DNA of 64,000 bases from Isoetes taiwanensis (lineage: Eukaryota; Streptophyta; Lycopodiopsida; Isoetales; Isoetaceae): NCBI GenBank assembly GCA_021234155.1, contig JAJEKV010000012.1:6699789-6763788 (forward strand), given 5' to 3'. A program made the translations under genes and the position numbers. Shown one piece after another: positions 1-12,830 of the stretch. The notes under the pieces are model-generated. The model worked only from the letters and a program-made list of their open reading frames with translations, was not told where the DNA came from and did not search any database. The stretch's first letter is position 1. Each line of letters begins with the position of its first letter.

Positions 1-1911
1 TAACAGTATGTTCAATCAGGATGTGTTTACCTGGACAATTATGATTACAGGGCATGTTGAAGTTGGAGATGGTAACCAGGTTTTTGCTCTCTTTGAGCAG
101 AAGCAACAATGTGGGATGGCACCAAACAAGGTCACTTATGTTAGCATTTTATGTGCCTGTGCAAGGCAAATGCCTTAGAGCAAGGAAAGTGCATTCATGC
201 ATTTATCATCGATCTATTACGATATAGATATATTTGTTGAGAATGCACTTATCAATATGTATGCAAAGTGTGGAAGCATTTATGATGTTTGCTTTCGCTT
301 ATTTGCTAAAATGCTTGATCCCCGATATGGTTTCATGGAATGCGCTTATCTCCGGGTATGTACAAGATGGAGATGGTGAAAAAGCCGTAAATATGTTTGT
401 TCAAATGCGAGAAATAGGATTGCAGCCAAGCAAAATAACGTACCTGACAATGTTAAGTTCTTGTACTAATCAAGGCTCAAGCTTCTTCATGCACTTCTCC
501 TGAGAAATAAATTGAAACTAGAGGTATTTCTTGGCACTGCACTTCTTGCCATGTATGTAAAATATGGGAATATTGTAGATGCTTGGCAGTTTGATAGAAT
601 TCCAGAAAAGAATGCTGTTTCATGGACAGTCATGATTTCTAGTTATACTAAATATGGCAACAGAAGTCAGGCTCTTACATGAAATGCAGTATTATTTTAC
701 TCCAAATAGAGTCACCTACATAAAATGCTGAATGCATGTGGAAGTGCAGTAGAGTTTGTCAAAATTCTCCATTCCCATCTTTTGAAATTTAATATACAGT
801 TAGACATGTTTGGGCTTGATTACAGGAATGGGATGTTGTATCACGGACATCGATGGTTTCAGGATATGCTGAAAATCAGAATGGGTTTGGAGCCCTTAAA
901 CTTTTCCTTGAATTGCTGCACAGTGGTCTAGAGCCAAATCAGGCTACCTTTGTTAGCATGCTCTGTGGATGTTCTTCTGGAACTACTTTGCAGTGGGGCA
1001 GGTTCATCCATGCTTACGGAATACAGGCTGGACTGAACTCAGAAATATTTGTGAGTAACAGCAACATTGCCATGTATATTGCTTGTGGAAGCATTGATGA
1101 TGCATGGCAAGTATTCAAACTAATGCCATCTCCTTATATGGTTTCTTTTACTGCAATGCTTTCTGGTTTAGTTCAGTTTGGAGATGCCAGCAATGCCATC
1201 AAGCTATATCATCAAAAGCAACATTATGATCTAGAACTAAACAAGGTGACATATCTGAGTGCAATTCCAATTAGTGCATGTTCGAGTTTAGGAGGCTTAG
1301 AATGCGCGAGACATGTGCATAATGACGTTATCAAACTTGGACTTGATTCAGATATCATTTTGGAGAATTCTCTGATTGGTGCATTGATGATGCCCGCCAT
1401 GTATTTGATAAAATGTCCGCAAAAGACGATGTTACTTGGATATCTTTGATTTCAGGGTATGCCCAAAATGGATGTGGCAATGATGTGATGAAACTATTCA
1501 AAGAAATGCTCTCCAATGGTTTCAAGCCAGACAACCTAGTCTTAGTTTCTCTCCTTGTTGCACATGGTCATGTTGGTTTATGGTCATGTTAGTTTGCTGG
1601 ATGTGGGCTACAATTGCTTTATTGCCATGGGTCATCTTTATGAGATAAAACTAACAAATGATCATTATGCATGCATGGTTGACCACCTTGGTCATGCAGG
1701 AAATTTGGCAGAAGCAAAGGACCTCATTGATGCAATGCCTTTTGAACCTGATGTTCTCGTGTGGCTGGCTTTTGTTACTGCCTGTAGAGTCCATAGAGAT
1801 TTGAAACTAGCTAACATTATTTGTAGGCAATTAGGTAATGTAGATGGCACTACCTCTACGAGTATATTCCATTTTAAATTAAATGGATATACGCCCCTAA
1901 GATATAAATAG
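1..1911 (+). pseudogene. PLS-class pentatricopeptide repeat (PPR) gene, broken and 5'-incomplete
   Basis: PPR proteins bind organellar RNA in chloroplasts or mitochondria. Repeat-type peptides occur in all three plus frames: the first frame (from base 2) reads a typical repeat (DVFTWTIMITGHVEVGDG) and stops at 176-178; 234-503 carries MVSWNALISGYVQDGDGEKA; 853-1449 carries several repeats (NSNIAMYIACGSIDDAWQVF); 1555-1911 ends with a C-terminal E-type region (DHYACMVDHLGHAGNLAEAK, then MPFEPDVLVWLAFVTACRVH). Frames change near 200, 500-850 and 1450-1555, so no single product is possible. The segments are intronless and in the correct order, so this is one decayed gene rather than several. It begins before the window. 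No DYW deaminase motif follows the E region. An antisense or small-exon explanation is unlikely because the breaks fall inside repeats without GT-AG boundaries. Confidence 0.9.
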
Positions 1912-2392
1912 CGACTATTTAGAGTTCTGCAATCATTTTTACTCTCAGGTTTTTATTATTATTTTTTTTGGCTTCAACGGTGCTTTTTGTGCGGCTGAAG
2001 ATCATACTGTTTCTATTTTCGGTTGTGCAGCATGAAAACCAAGTGTCTCTTCTTCGATCTTAGTTATGGAATAGAAAGAAATGGGCACTTGAGGGAGGTG
2101 CGATTGTTTTGCAAGAGTTTAGAATATGATTTTAGAGTAAAAAAACCACCTCGGCACCGCAGTATACTCGACGTATAAAAATATTTTTTTTATATGTTTT
2201 AAAAAACATTAGGGATTTACCCATTTTTGGGGACAATGTTTCTTCCAACTTTTCTTTATGCTTTTTTCGCCTCCTCCAATCGCCATAGCCACCGGATTTC
2301 GAGGTCGCTTCTGCCACAGTTGAGCTTAACACATCATTTTCTCTCATTTCATACGCCGTTGCTATTTGTTCAGACCAAAGTTAGCCAAAGTC
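1912..2392. other. Spacer after the PPR remnant
   Basis: No recognisable gene. T-rich tracts around 1950-1970 and 2180-2200 are the only structure I see. Confidence 0.5.
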
Positions 2393-2648
2393 AACATGCC
2401 AAGGTGGCTCAAACATGCCACCTAGGCTCAAACATGCCAGGAGGGTTTCAACATGCCACCTAGGCTCCAGCATGCCAAGGTAGCTCAAATATGCCACATA
2501 GGTTCAAACATGTCACCTATGCTCCAACATGCCAAGCATGCCACGCGGGCTCCAGCATGCCACCTAGGCTCCAACATGCCAAGGTGGCTCAAACATGCCA
2601 CCTCGGCTCCAGCATGCCACCTAGGCTCAAACATGTCAAGGTGTTCAA
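2393..2648. repeat. 19-bp minisatellite array
   Basis: Units begin (AACATGCC or AGCATGCC) at 2393, 2412, 2431, 2450, 2469, 2488, 2507, 2526, 2535, 2554, 2573, 2592, 2611 and 2630: thirteen 19-bp units plus one 9-bp partial unit (2526-2534). Two flavours are mixed, CCACCTAGGCTC and CCAAGGTGGCTC; their cores are nearly reverse complements of each other. A 19-bp period shifts frame at every unit, so open frames across it are not meaningful. Confidence 0.95.
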
Positions 2649-3350
2649 GACGTGCAATGCTTGCAACAAGGTAGTGTGTCGGACAGTCTCTGCGACACGT
2701 GCGGGAACAACGACATGGCAGAAGAGTTAACAATGGTCGATGATATCGACACTGCATCCAAGATGCTACATGTCACAATGGTAGGAGCATTGCTTGACAA
2801 ATTTCTCGGTTACCCATTAGGTGCATTAGTTACAATGAAGAGATCCTCGATCATTGCGCCAAAGCGTACTGAAGAGCCAAGGTAAATGCACGTTCGAGCT
2901 CAACCACGGACTCCAAATCATTGCCTTCGACAGGGCCTAGGCTCAAAACATGACCCATAACTATTGAGCAACAAAAGACATGCCTTCGCATTTTTAAGCA
3001 GCTCTACTTTGCTAGCAACTTCCATGTATTTCATGCTATTAAATTCTTAGCAACTTTCTTCAAGTTAAAATATCGAGTTCTTCCTCCATACCCTGAACAA
3101 AATTAGCATACAAAACAATTCACAATTCCTAAGTTTTTTTGCGCCCTCCCCCCCTCTGATTTCTCTATTTGGATTCTTCATACATTGTTTCATATGTTAT
3201 CAAGTATCAAGTATTCTATTGTCTTGAAATAGCAATTTGAATTGGTTGTCAAAACATGACTTTGAACTATGATTTAAGCCACTTCACCCTCCGGCCATGG
3301 AGGGCAACCCTCCGTGCGCAGCACCTTGTTTACTTTCAATTTTTTTCTAG
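2649..3350. other. Spacer
   Basis: No gene recognised. A short open frame (2652-2885) has no family resemblance. A C-rich run lies near 3146-3155. Confidence 0.4.
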
Positions 3351-3566
3351 GCAATATTTATAGCATGGGTCTTGTGCCACTACATTTGCAAATGTAAAAT
3401 GTTTTGGGGTCAATATTTTACCATGGTTTGTATCACTAGATCCATTTCAAAATGTCAATTGAAATGTTGTTTTTTTTTTACTTTTGATTTATTTTATTTT
3501 TTGCTAGGCAATATTCTGACCATAGGTTTTTGTGTCATTAGATCCATTTCCAAATGTCAAATGACG
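3351..3566 (+). repeat. Three imperfect direct repeats upstream of the CACTA gene
   Basis: Three related stretches start with CAATATT near 3353, 3411 and 3510. Each contains CAT(A/G)GGT-like and TAGATCCATTT(C)-AAATGTCAA-like words; the last runs into the transposase start codon. They resemble the repetitive subterminal regions of CACTA elements. Confidence 0.65.
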
Positions 3567-6500
3567 AGCTCCGGAACTAGTAGCTACAATAGTGGGAACG
3601 ATTGTTTGCCATGCCAGGTGGCCAAATCATCTTCTTCAACCTCCTCTTCATCAAATTCATCATCCTCCTCCCGACGAAGATCTAGGAAAAGGGCTAGGAG
3701 AGACCCGACAGAAGTTCTCTACCTTCGTCGAGGCACTTGTTGGTGCAATAAATGTAATGGCAAGACAAGTCGTTCATATCGCATTCGACAGGATCATGAA
3801 GCAAAGTATGGAATATGTCGCAATCGACCAACGCAACTTGATGAAGAAAATAACCTTGAACGTGATGCAAATATTGTGAGTGTATCACATCTATCTTCCT
3901 TTCTTTATGTTTTCCAAATGGGAGAAAAACGTAAGTTTTGTCGTCGCTTGTAACATGTCTTGTGTATCTTCATTCTTCCATTTATATTCACTTCTTATAC
4001 ATCTTTATGTGGCCATATAGTCACCTAGTGAAGCGTCTAGCTCGCATAGTACTTTTGTTGGTGAGGAGGGAATTCATGATATGATCACAAATTTTTTTCC
4101 AATAAACCAAGAAGCCAATAGTGGTCCAAAAAATGATGGTGCCCCTGAAGTAGATGATGAGCCATGCATTGATAAGGCAACGTATCTCCATAATGAGGCA
4201 AGCACACCATTGTTCCCAAATGCCCGTGTATCTCGCCTTGCCACATGTATGCTTATTCTAAATCTCCAACACAAATCTGGTTGGAGCAACAATAGTGTGT
4301 CCGAACTTTTCAGGTATGTACATATAATTCATTCTTTATTTTGGTGTGGGAGGGGGGTTCATATGCAGATATACTTACTTGATGTTTTTATAGCTTGCTT
4401 GATAAGATATTACCAGATGGTCATTGTCTTCCAAAATCTAGGCGGGAAGCTAGAGAACTATTACGATCCTTGGGACTGGAGTATAATATTGTGCATGCAT
4501 GTGTCAATGATTGTATCTTATTTCGCAAAGACTATGCAAACCATGATTCATGTCCAATGTGTAAAGAAGCACGTTATGAAGAAGGTAGGAAGACAAAGGT
4601 GGCACGGAAGGTTTTACGTCACATGCCTATAATTCCTCGCCTTCGTCATATGTTTCGATCACCAACCCTAGCAGATTACATGGATTACCATGCACGGCAT
4701 CGTAGCACTGATGGAAAAATGAGAATACCTGCTGATGGGACTTTGTGGAAATATATAGAAGAGAGGTGGCCCATATTTGCATCGGAACCTCGCAATGTTA
4801 GGCTTGGGCTAGGGATTGATGGTGTTTGCCCATGGGGGACTAGATCATCCTCGCATAGTGTGTGGCCTGTGGCGATTGTGAATTATAATATCCCACCATG
4901 GATGGCCACAAAACCTGGCCACATCATGCTGACTTTGATCATTCCAGGTACGTATGTGTATATGAGTTATTTTTACTTTGCATTAAGCATAAAATGGGCT
5001 ATTACAGGAAAGTACAAAGTGAAAAATATGGATGTATACTTAGAACCTTTAGTAGAAGAACTTGAAGTTTTGTGGAAGGGAGTGCATATGTACGACATCT
5101 CTAAAACTCCACATGACTTTACATTCCATGGGATGTTATGCTTTACTCTTCATGATTATCCGTGTTTTTTCAAGCTTCGTGTATGATATAGTAAGAGTGC
5201 AAAATCATATTACTTATTACTCTAGTACTTTACCTTCCATTTTTATTGCAGGTCTACAAACAAGTGGTGCATGTGGATGCCCATCTTGTGGGACTAGCTT
5301 AACCTCTTATAGGTCAAAACATCTGAAGAAACAAATATATTTGGGGCATAAAAAGTACTTGCCAGAGGGCCATTCTGCACGTGGCTCTAATGAGATGCCG
5401 AAGCCAAAGCGATGGACACCCAAAGATTGGTTGGATGCTTGGCAGGAGCTGAATCCCAATGTGGATTATTTGACTGGTTATAAGGATTCCAATGCAAAAA
5501 CTCCTCCTGGAATGAAGAGGTTATCAATTTTTTATAGGTTGGAGTACTGGACTGACTTGGAGTTGGTCCATTTACTAGACCCTATGCATATTTTCAAGAA
5601 TGTTGCTCATTCTCTTTGGCAGCATTTAACAGGAGAATGGGAAACCTTGGGTGCTAGGATGGATCTGAAAGAGCAAAAAATAAAAAAGAAATATTGGCCC
5701 ATCAGGAGGGTAGGCAAGAAGACTCTGACGTGGAAACAAGGTGCATGGGTTCTAGGAAAGAAACAACAGGCCGAAGTGAACAAGAGGATAGCAAAGGTGC
5801 GCACACCAACCGGATATGGGGCTTCTTTGAGAAAAGCATTTACTAAAAAAGGTAGCCTCGCTGGATTAAAGACACATGATTGGCATAAGTTTCTTCAGGT
5901 ATACTTTGGTTCTTGTGCTTTCAATTCTTGGAATAAATTGTATTGCAGCATGCAATGATACTTCGTGAACTTTGCAGCATATACTTCCATGTGTGATAGG
6001 CGACTTCTTGACTCCACAAGTAAGGAGTATTATATTTCGATTGGGTAAATTTGCAAGGTGGGTCTCCTCCAAAGAAATTGAAGTGGCCGAGATATCAAAA
6101 GTAGAGGAGGAAGTGATTATACTACTTTGTGACATTGAAAAGGAATTTCCCACTAGTTTTCTTGACCTCCAGGTACTACTAAAGAAATGTTATGCAATCA
6201 TACGTAGCAACTACGAGTTCAATTTTATTTCTAGCAGTTATACGCTAATTAACAAGGTGCTTACATACATAGGTACATCTCTTGATGCATATTCCAAATG
6301 AGATAAGGTTGGCAGGACCTGCTCCCAGCAGATGGATGTTCTTTCTAGAGCGCTACATGAAGGTGCTCAAAAACTTTGTCGTCAAATGGCAAAACCTGGA
6401 GGGTTGCATGGTGAAGGCCATCTTGTCCAAGAAACATTATTTTATCTAAATGATGCCACTATCTCATGCCATCCAGATGCTCCTAAATTGTGGGAAAAAG

Positions 6501-7820
6501 AAGAACTCAAAGAGATTACGTCAGAAGTATTACAAGGCAATGGAGTAGAACGGAGTTTGAGTGATGACATGCTCATTGCTATAAGCACATTTGTCCTTAA
6601 TAATACTGCAAGTTTGCAACCATGGAGGGACATATATGAAATTGCTAAGGAGGATGCACATAGAAGGTCAACGGGACGATCAATGGGACAATCTAGTTTA
6701 CCAGATGTTATGGATAATGCATGGTTGTTGGCTCGTATGGACCGAAGCTAAAGATCGTGGGCCAAGGTATTCCGGATGATGATTATGAGCTTGCCCTTGG
6801 TTGTAGCAAGAAGGTAAAAAATTATAAATCTCTGGTCCTAAATTTCATTCTCTTTATACTGTATTACTCATAACTATCATAATTTGGTTTTAGGCGCGAT
6901 TATATACTTCAATGTGGGCATATGGACAGCATCTTCGCATCAACAACGTTGATAAGTGTAGGGTTACATTTGATTCAGGGATCAGCGCAGAATTTGAACA
7001 AAAAAGTCAATCTAGTAACAGGGATCGCAACCTTCTGGAGAGTAACCTGGATTATGTGGGAATCCTGACAGACATTATTGAGTTGGATTATCGCAGATTT
7101 CATGTCAATGTCTTGAAGGCACGATGGTTCAAAGTTGTATATAGAGGTCGTGGCAAGACAGTTAGGACTCATCCATCTGGATTTATAGAAGTGGATTCTT
7201 CAAAGATATTGGCTGAAATGAAAGAACCTTTCGTGTTTCCAAGTCAGGTTGAGCAGATATTTATCCATGAGAATCCTAATGACACAAACTGGTGGATTGT
7301 CATACATTGTCAACCAAGAGCTCGACGTATAATTGCTTTATCTGCTGATGCTGATGATGTTGATGGTGGTGGTGGTGGTGGTGGCCACCAAGAGGCTGTT
7401 TTAGACATCACTAATAATGATGATGACATATTATTGCATGACGAAGGAGAAGGAGAAGGAGAAGGAGAAGGAGAAGACATTGAAGAGGAGGGTGCATATT
7501 TAGGAGAAGGTTATCTCGAAAGTAATTTGCATGAGGATCATATGGATGAACATGTTTCTTTCGAATCGCCATTAGCACTTTCACGAAGAGAGGAGGTTGA
7601 TAAAGATGCGAATTATGTGCTCCGATCTCCATTTAATTCGCCAATCCATGTTCATGTTCATGATGAGGATTACACTGAAGACGAAGAAATTATTGGACAT
7701 GCACATGATCGTTCTGAAGCAATTAGAGGTTTGGCTCTTCGTTTACATCTAGATGATGATGAAATAGATGACATTGAGCATGATGTAGGTGAACAAATTG
7801 ATGTGTTCACATATGAATAA
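3561..7820 (+). pseudogene. CACTA tnp2-family transposase, multi-exon, frame-broken
   Basis: This would be the DDE transposase that cuts and pastes CACTA elements. Apparent exons with GT-AG borders are 3561-3875, 4021-4313, 4394-4947, 5008-about 5178, about 5252-5897, about 5980-6169 and about 6272 onward. The first encodes a Ser-rich basic segment and a CWCNKC motif. Later exons carry tnp2 landmarks: LPDGHCLPKSRREARELL, CVNDCILFRKDYANHDSCPM, EPRNVRLGLGIDGV, PPWMATKPGHIML and WMFFLERYMKVLKNFV. The last large exon (6912-7820) carries a DUF4216-like block (LTDIIELDYRRFHVNVLKA; HENPNDTNWWIVIHC) and then an acidic tail with a GGT run and a GAAGGA run. A one-base frameshift near 6413 leads to a stop in the ERYMKVLK frame, and another frame change occurs near 6730. 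Its splice sites are nonetheless well kept. Confidence 0.85.
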
Positions 7821-8346
7821 TCAACATTATAATCTTATTGCAATTACTACTATGGTTTAGATCATTTGATATTGGGTGTTGTCTTTCCAAATTTGTCGTC
7901 TCTAAATTATGGAACTATCGCTAATTCCTTGTAAATCTTGAGAAACTAGAGGTTCCTCTTCTTGCTACTCATCCTCCAGGATCATCGTTCAAGGGGAAGC
8001 GTCCATCCATTGAGATGCCGCCTACAAGAGCAATCTAAATTGGACTGGCATTTGTTTGCACCTTCTTGCAATTCTATGAATTCATTTATTCGTCATATAA
8101 AGAGTAGTTCCTGGAGTTTCGATATATGTTATGTACATTTAAGTATCTCATATTTGATGGATCTTGCCTTCCTAATAGGTTTGCTCCTTTGTTCACATTG
8201 TTCACCATTTACTATTCCCCTTCATCTAACTAGTTCTTAGATATCCAAATCATTCTTCAATCGTACCAAGTAATATCCCTTGGTGCAGTACTATATCTTA
8301 TGTATGAATACACAACACAATTTTGTGGAAATACTAGACACAAAGT

Positions 8347-8758
8347 TGGATGGCATTCTGTTATAAGTCTTAAAGAAAATATTGTAGCGACATAGTTATA
8401 ATGTTGTTTAAAAGTTGTTGCAACAACCCACTTAAATTGGACATATGCTTCTCACAATTCAGTTGAAATAATAGTTAAAAATTTGGATACCATTTTGTTA
8501 CAAGCCTTAAGAAAAGGTTGTTACATCTTAGTTATAATATTGTTCAAAAGTTGTTGCAATAACCAACTTAAATTGCGACAAAAAAGTTGACAAAAGGATG
8601 TCATTGCGTTGGACGGGATGTTTGACACTATGCACTAGACATAAACTTGACACAACACAAGCACTTTGTGTCAAGATAGTAGCAGTCGACACAAAATTGA
8701 CGCTAGACCTATGGCTTGTCATAAGGGTTGACACTATACCCCCCATCCTCTTGTAGTG
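8347..8758 (+). repeat. CACTA right subterminal repeats and terminal inverted repeat end
   Basis: Two copies of a roughly 90-bp segment lie at about 8347-8445 and 8484-8575; both contain AAAAGTTGTTGCAA and CCACTTAAATTG/CCAACTTAAATTG words. They are followed by a TTGACACAA...TTGTGTCAA inverted pair (8651-8675) and the terminus at 8758. Subterminal repeats of this kind are the usual binding sites of CACTA transposition proteins; that function is inferred here. Confidence 0.7.
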
Positions 8759-10313
8759 GCTTTGATACTACTCTCATTCTTCAAATCTCATTTAACAACT
8801 CTGAAATTCAGATGCAGCACTTCTAAAATGCATGAGTACCTTTGTTCCTTCTTTATATCTTTGTTCCTTCTTTGAACTAGCTACTGTTCAATTGTTTGAG
8901 TGCTACATTTCTGGCTGCGTTGGAAGCAAGCTAGAGTCCAATACCATCCATTAACTTCTGTATGTAGCATGCATGTCCAGGCTCTACTATAAGGATCGGC
9001 CATCGTCTAAAGTAAGAATCGACTATCTTTTTGCTTTTTTCATGCATTTTAGCTTGCATTTTGCATTTGCAAAAGTTGTTCCTAGAGTCTTTCTTTTCAA
9101 GCACGTTATAGCTGCAAAACTCAAATACATTGGTTTTGTATGTTTCATGTCCTCGCTTGACATAGAAAAATGAAATGAGCTTAAGCGCTTTTCTCCAACT
9201 TTCGTTTTGACTCTGCATAAGACATGTTGTCCTGGTATTGTAGATCCAAAAATGACTTGATATTGCACTGTTAAGTTCTGTATGTGCCAATTTGCATAAA
9301 TGATTGAAGCCTTCGCATTGAACTACATTTGGCATGTTTGAGTCTTGGAATTGTGTATGCAAGGTTAGATGCTACTTGCACATATAGAAGACATAATTTT
9401 ACATATCCTCCAAAGGTCCATTTGTGCAGTGAGGAAAGTTTTGTTTGCATTTGTTTTACCTTTGTTTTACATAAGTAGAAGACTGAGCCTAGTAGTTGTT
9501 TAGTTAGTTGTAGACCTGTTAGTGATCTGATCAGTTGTGGATATAAAGTTGGCAATTCTACTGTCAAGTTCTTGATGCAATGAACAAAATTATTTATCAT
9601 CATTAAAGGGACAAGTTGACACAAATGTGATCTTGGAAAAGGAATGTGGACTATAAGAGGGCTCGCCATTTTGCAACTATTAAGGATTCAACTTTTTCCA
9701 AATGCATAGGATTGATTTTATTCCAATACGTCTCTAATATTCAAGGAAAATGTACACTTTTATAAGCTGCTCTATTAAATGAGTATTTTTTTCTCTATAT
9801 GTCTCCTTTTTCGGTTGCGCATTTGCATTTTCTCTTAGTCCCTTTTTGTAGGTTCTCACATCTTGGCTCTTCATTGGAGTACTGTGTGATATTTTTGGCA
9901 CAATTTTTAAGCCATTGCAACAGGAGTATGCATATGTATTAATACCATTTCAAATCCAAGCACAAAGAATGGAGACTTTATTTCTGGGACTGTGTTAGAA
10001 ATCAGGCTTTATTATGCTACAAGACTCATGTTACCAATTGCATTTATCAATTGTGTAATTAATTTTGACACAACTTGCATGGTATGACCTAGACATTTAG
10101 CACACTAGCACTTACGACATTTTGGTAGAACAATTTCTGGCACAACTAAGTTGTACTCTGCTATGGATTGTTGCGGACATATGAAGATTAGCTTGCCTCA
10201 TATGTTGTATTCCTTAAACTCAATAAAAAATTACTAAGAGAAAACGATCATATATGTCAATTAACATTCTTGACCATATCTTTATTAACTTTGGAATTTA
10301 ATCCCAAAGAAAA
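8759..10313. other. Non-coding body of the Helitron or spacer
   Basis: No recognisable protein. Open frames on the minus strand at 8931-9362 and 9271-9669 show no known motif. Part or all of this may be a non-autonomous Helitron ending at 10342; its 5' TC end was not identified. Confidence 0.4.
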
Positions 10314-10342
10314 GCCCAGCAAACGCTGGGCACTTTTTCTAG
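10314..10342 (+). mobile_element. Helitron 3' terminus
   Basis: A perfect 7-bp hairpin (GCCCAGC, loop AAAC, GCTGGGC; 10314-10331) is followed after a 7-base spacer by CTAG (10339-10342) and then T. A hairpin shortly before CTRR, with T as the next host base, is the textbook Helitron 3' end. The element would extend leftward. No Rep-helicase coding was seen, so it would be non-autonomous. Confidence 0.8.
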
Positions 10343-10816
10343 TGGTTTTATAATAGATGGATTTTTTGGATGAGACTTAAAGCTAAAACTAGGGGGCGCT
10401 TCTATGGATAGGATCCTTTTCAACCATATTCTATAAGCTTATTATCAAATGTCAATCTTGATGCTAATTTTATCGTGGCAATGATTGGTCCTTCGATGAT
10501 AGAAGGCTTTACAAGGTGTTACATATCTATGATTACTTGTCAATTTCATATCCCTCTTCCAAAGCCAATAGATATTGAAATATATCCTTTGAAACAGAGA
10601 TCAAATTATATAAGAATGTTTGGAATTCCTACTGGCTAATGGTTAATAAGAGTATTCATAATATGGAAACCTTTTACAGACATCAATCTCAGGTAAATGA
10701 TCTTAGTGACGTTTAGGTCAATATATATGAAACTACAGAATATATTTTTATCTGCCCGATATTCAATAGTTTCTAGTAGTCGTTTGAGTTTCATTTCATA
10801 TGCACAAGCCTCAAAA

Positions 10817-10967
<151 letters not shown>

Positions 10968-12702
10968 TTATTTTTTAATTGAAGGACGTCATTCTATTCA
11001 TCATAACATCATGAGTACATTCTACATCACTTTATTCTAAGTATCACATGGAAACCAATCCACTACCTAGGCGCGATATGCTAGGAGCTGCTTTGCATGC
11101 AATTATAGAGTACATATGGCGAGTCTAAGGTCTCTACCACAGGACCAATTGGTCGTGCTTGAACCTGTGGCCTCGGGACAATGGATTTTTAAGGTCCCCA
11201 TTACTAGACTGATATGGCCAGGTGTGAACCCATGACCTCAGGTGTGGCGGTTTGAATGATGATGCATATAGAAATACCATTTGTTTCATTGCTTCATAAA
11301 ATGTTTGAAAGCATAGGAATAGATGCTTGCATGTGGTCATAATGTATCTATAGTATGGATTAAGTAGCAAGTAATTAATTATATAGAGCTCGCTGCAACC
11401 GCTCACAAAAGTAAATGTAATGAGAATCATTATGATACACTATGGAACATTCGGAGAGATTATTCTGGTTATATACTTCTTTCAAGCATAAATTCCATGA
11501 GGACTTTGGTAATACTAATATCGTTTTATGCTAGATTACCCGGGGAATTGCAAGTCCAAACTTAACCTTCCGTTTGATGAAGCAGATGTTAGAAAGTATA
11601 GTGGATTGATAACCTCATTTCAGAATGAGTATGATTATAGTTATTGGACAGAGACCGTTAAAGAAAATTTGCTTTAAGAATTAGAGGAGATAGGGAAGTA
11701 ATACAGTCTGAAGAATTCTACAAGAAAACTTGGTTGATGCATATTTTATTCTCGTTTAAGGATATGAACACAGAAAGATGGCAGATGCACAAGTCAAATT
11801 TTATAGAGAATGCTGCTATTATCATAGGAAAGAGCTAATTGTTATGGGACTGATTCATTTGAGGGCCACATGTAACTCGGATCGACTGATTGAACTTGCA
11901 GACTAGGAAAGAAAATTAGAATCTAATCTTACAACCATATTTCCATAACTATTTTACTTTCTGGACTCATATTCCTTCTAATTCATCTTTTATCTACTCT
12001 CATGTACATGTTTTTGGCTCTACAATATCTTTTCATGTTTAATTATCAAGTTTAATATTTACTCAAAGAGATCTTCGTTTGCTCATAGATCTTTATTTGT
12101 TCAGGAGTCCTATGGAAAATTATATGATTGAATATCTGTGGCATGGATTTGGAATTTCAGAGGTTGATCTTGAGACATTTATATTTCAAGCTTAAATGTG
12201 TGAAGAAAAATAGTTGAGACAATGGACATGGCTTATATAACATTCTTTCTATACAAATATCCTATTATCAATAAGAAGGTGGATGTGGTCAAATGAAACG
12301 GTCACAAGTATTTGAAACCCAAGTTGAAAATTGACTATCTTGGCAAGTCAACATAAATCAAATATAAAAAGATAGAGATGAAATGAAATTTTAAAGCCGA
12401 TCATAAATATTTCAGAAATGATTGAAATTGCAGAATACTTAGCTGAGATTCTAGAATATGGTGCTTGGACTTTTTAGAGATTTCAATATACAATAGTTTG
12501 AGCCAAACTTTGAACAATATTTTGGTCATACACTTTTGAACAATGTTATATTTGAACCATTGAAATTCCGAAAGTCAAGATATTCCAAACTTCTACCCAT
12601 ACTCTATACATTGGATAATTCCTTAACATTGATGTGAGAGTTCTTTCAATCTCGAGGAATTAGCTCATCAAAATATTAGTGCTCGTAGATCAAAGTTCTA
12701 AC
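10968..12702. other. Spacer, possibly including a copia LTR at its right end
   Basis: No gene recognised. The right edge reads TTCTAACA at 12696-12703 and is followed by a primer binding site, so an LTR should occupy the right part of this stretch; its left border was not found. Around 11140-11250 are two GAACC(C/T)-containing, tRNA-box-B-like words. Confidence 0.45.
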
Positions 12703-12705
12703 AGC

Positions 12706-12720
12706 GGTATCAGAGCTAGC
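12706..12720 (+). promoter_or_regulatory. Copia primer binding site (tRNA-iMet type)
   Basis: GGTATCAGAGCTAGC matches the usual plant TGGTATCAGAGCCAG except at the first base and near the end. It lies two bases after an LTR end, the expected position for priming minus-strand DNA synthesis. Confidence 0.75.
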
Positions 12721-12830
12721 ATTGCAATCTTATCATGTCTAACAAGTTTGGTACTTCACTTTTAAGTGGTGTAAAGTTTATCAGGGAGGTCTATATTTCC
12801 AGATCTGAAAGGAGCAGATCAAAAGTGTTG

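Larger units (their letters stand above)
3351..8758 (+). mobile_element. CACTA (En/Spm) DNA transposon, left end not resolved
   Basis: The element holds a tnp2-type transposase gene (3561-7820), direct repeats on both sides of it, and a right terminus ending CTCTTGTAGTG at 8758. Read inward from the end this is CACTACAAGAG, close to the common plant CACTA terminus CACTACAAGAAA. The 3 bp after it (GCT, 8759-8761) would be the target duplication. I could not find a matching CACTACAAG preceded by GCT on the left, so the left border given is only where element-like repeats begin. The transposase has frame breaks, so this copy is probably not autonomous. Confidence 0.85.

Noticed and set aside
2393-2648. 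CRISPR array
   Set aside because: The units are contiguous without unique spacers and the context is a plant nuclear genome; it is a minisatellite.
2227-2757. Overlapping frames on both strands across the 19-bp array (HLGSNMP-like peptides)
   Set aside because: The period shifts frame every unit, so all frames stay open by repetition rather than selection.
3378-3383. CACTAC as the left end of the CACTA element
   Set aside because: The next bases (ATTTGC) do not match the right end (AAGAGG), and the preceding TGC does not match the GCT after the right end.
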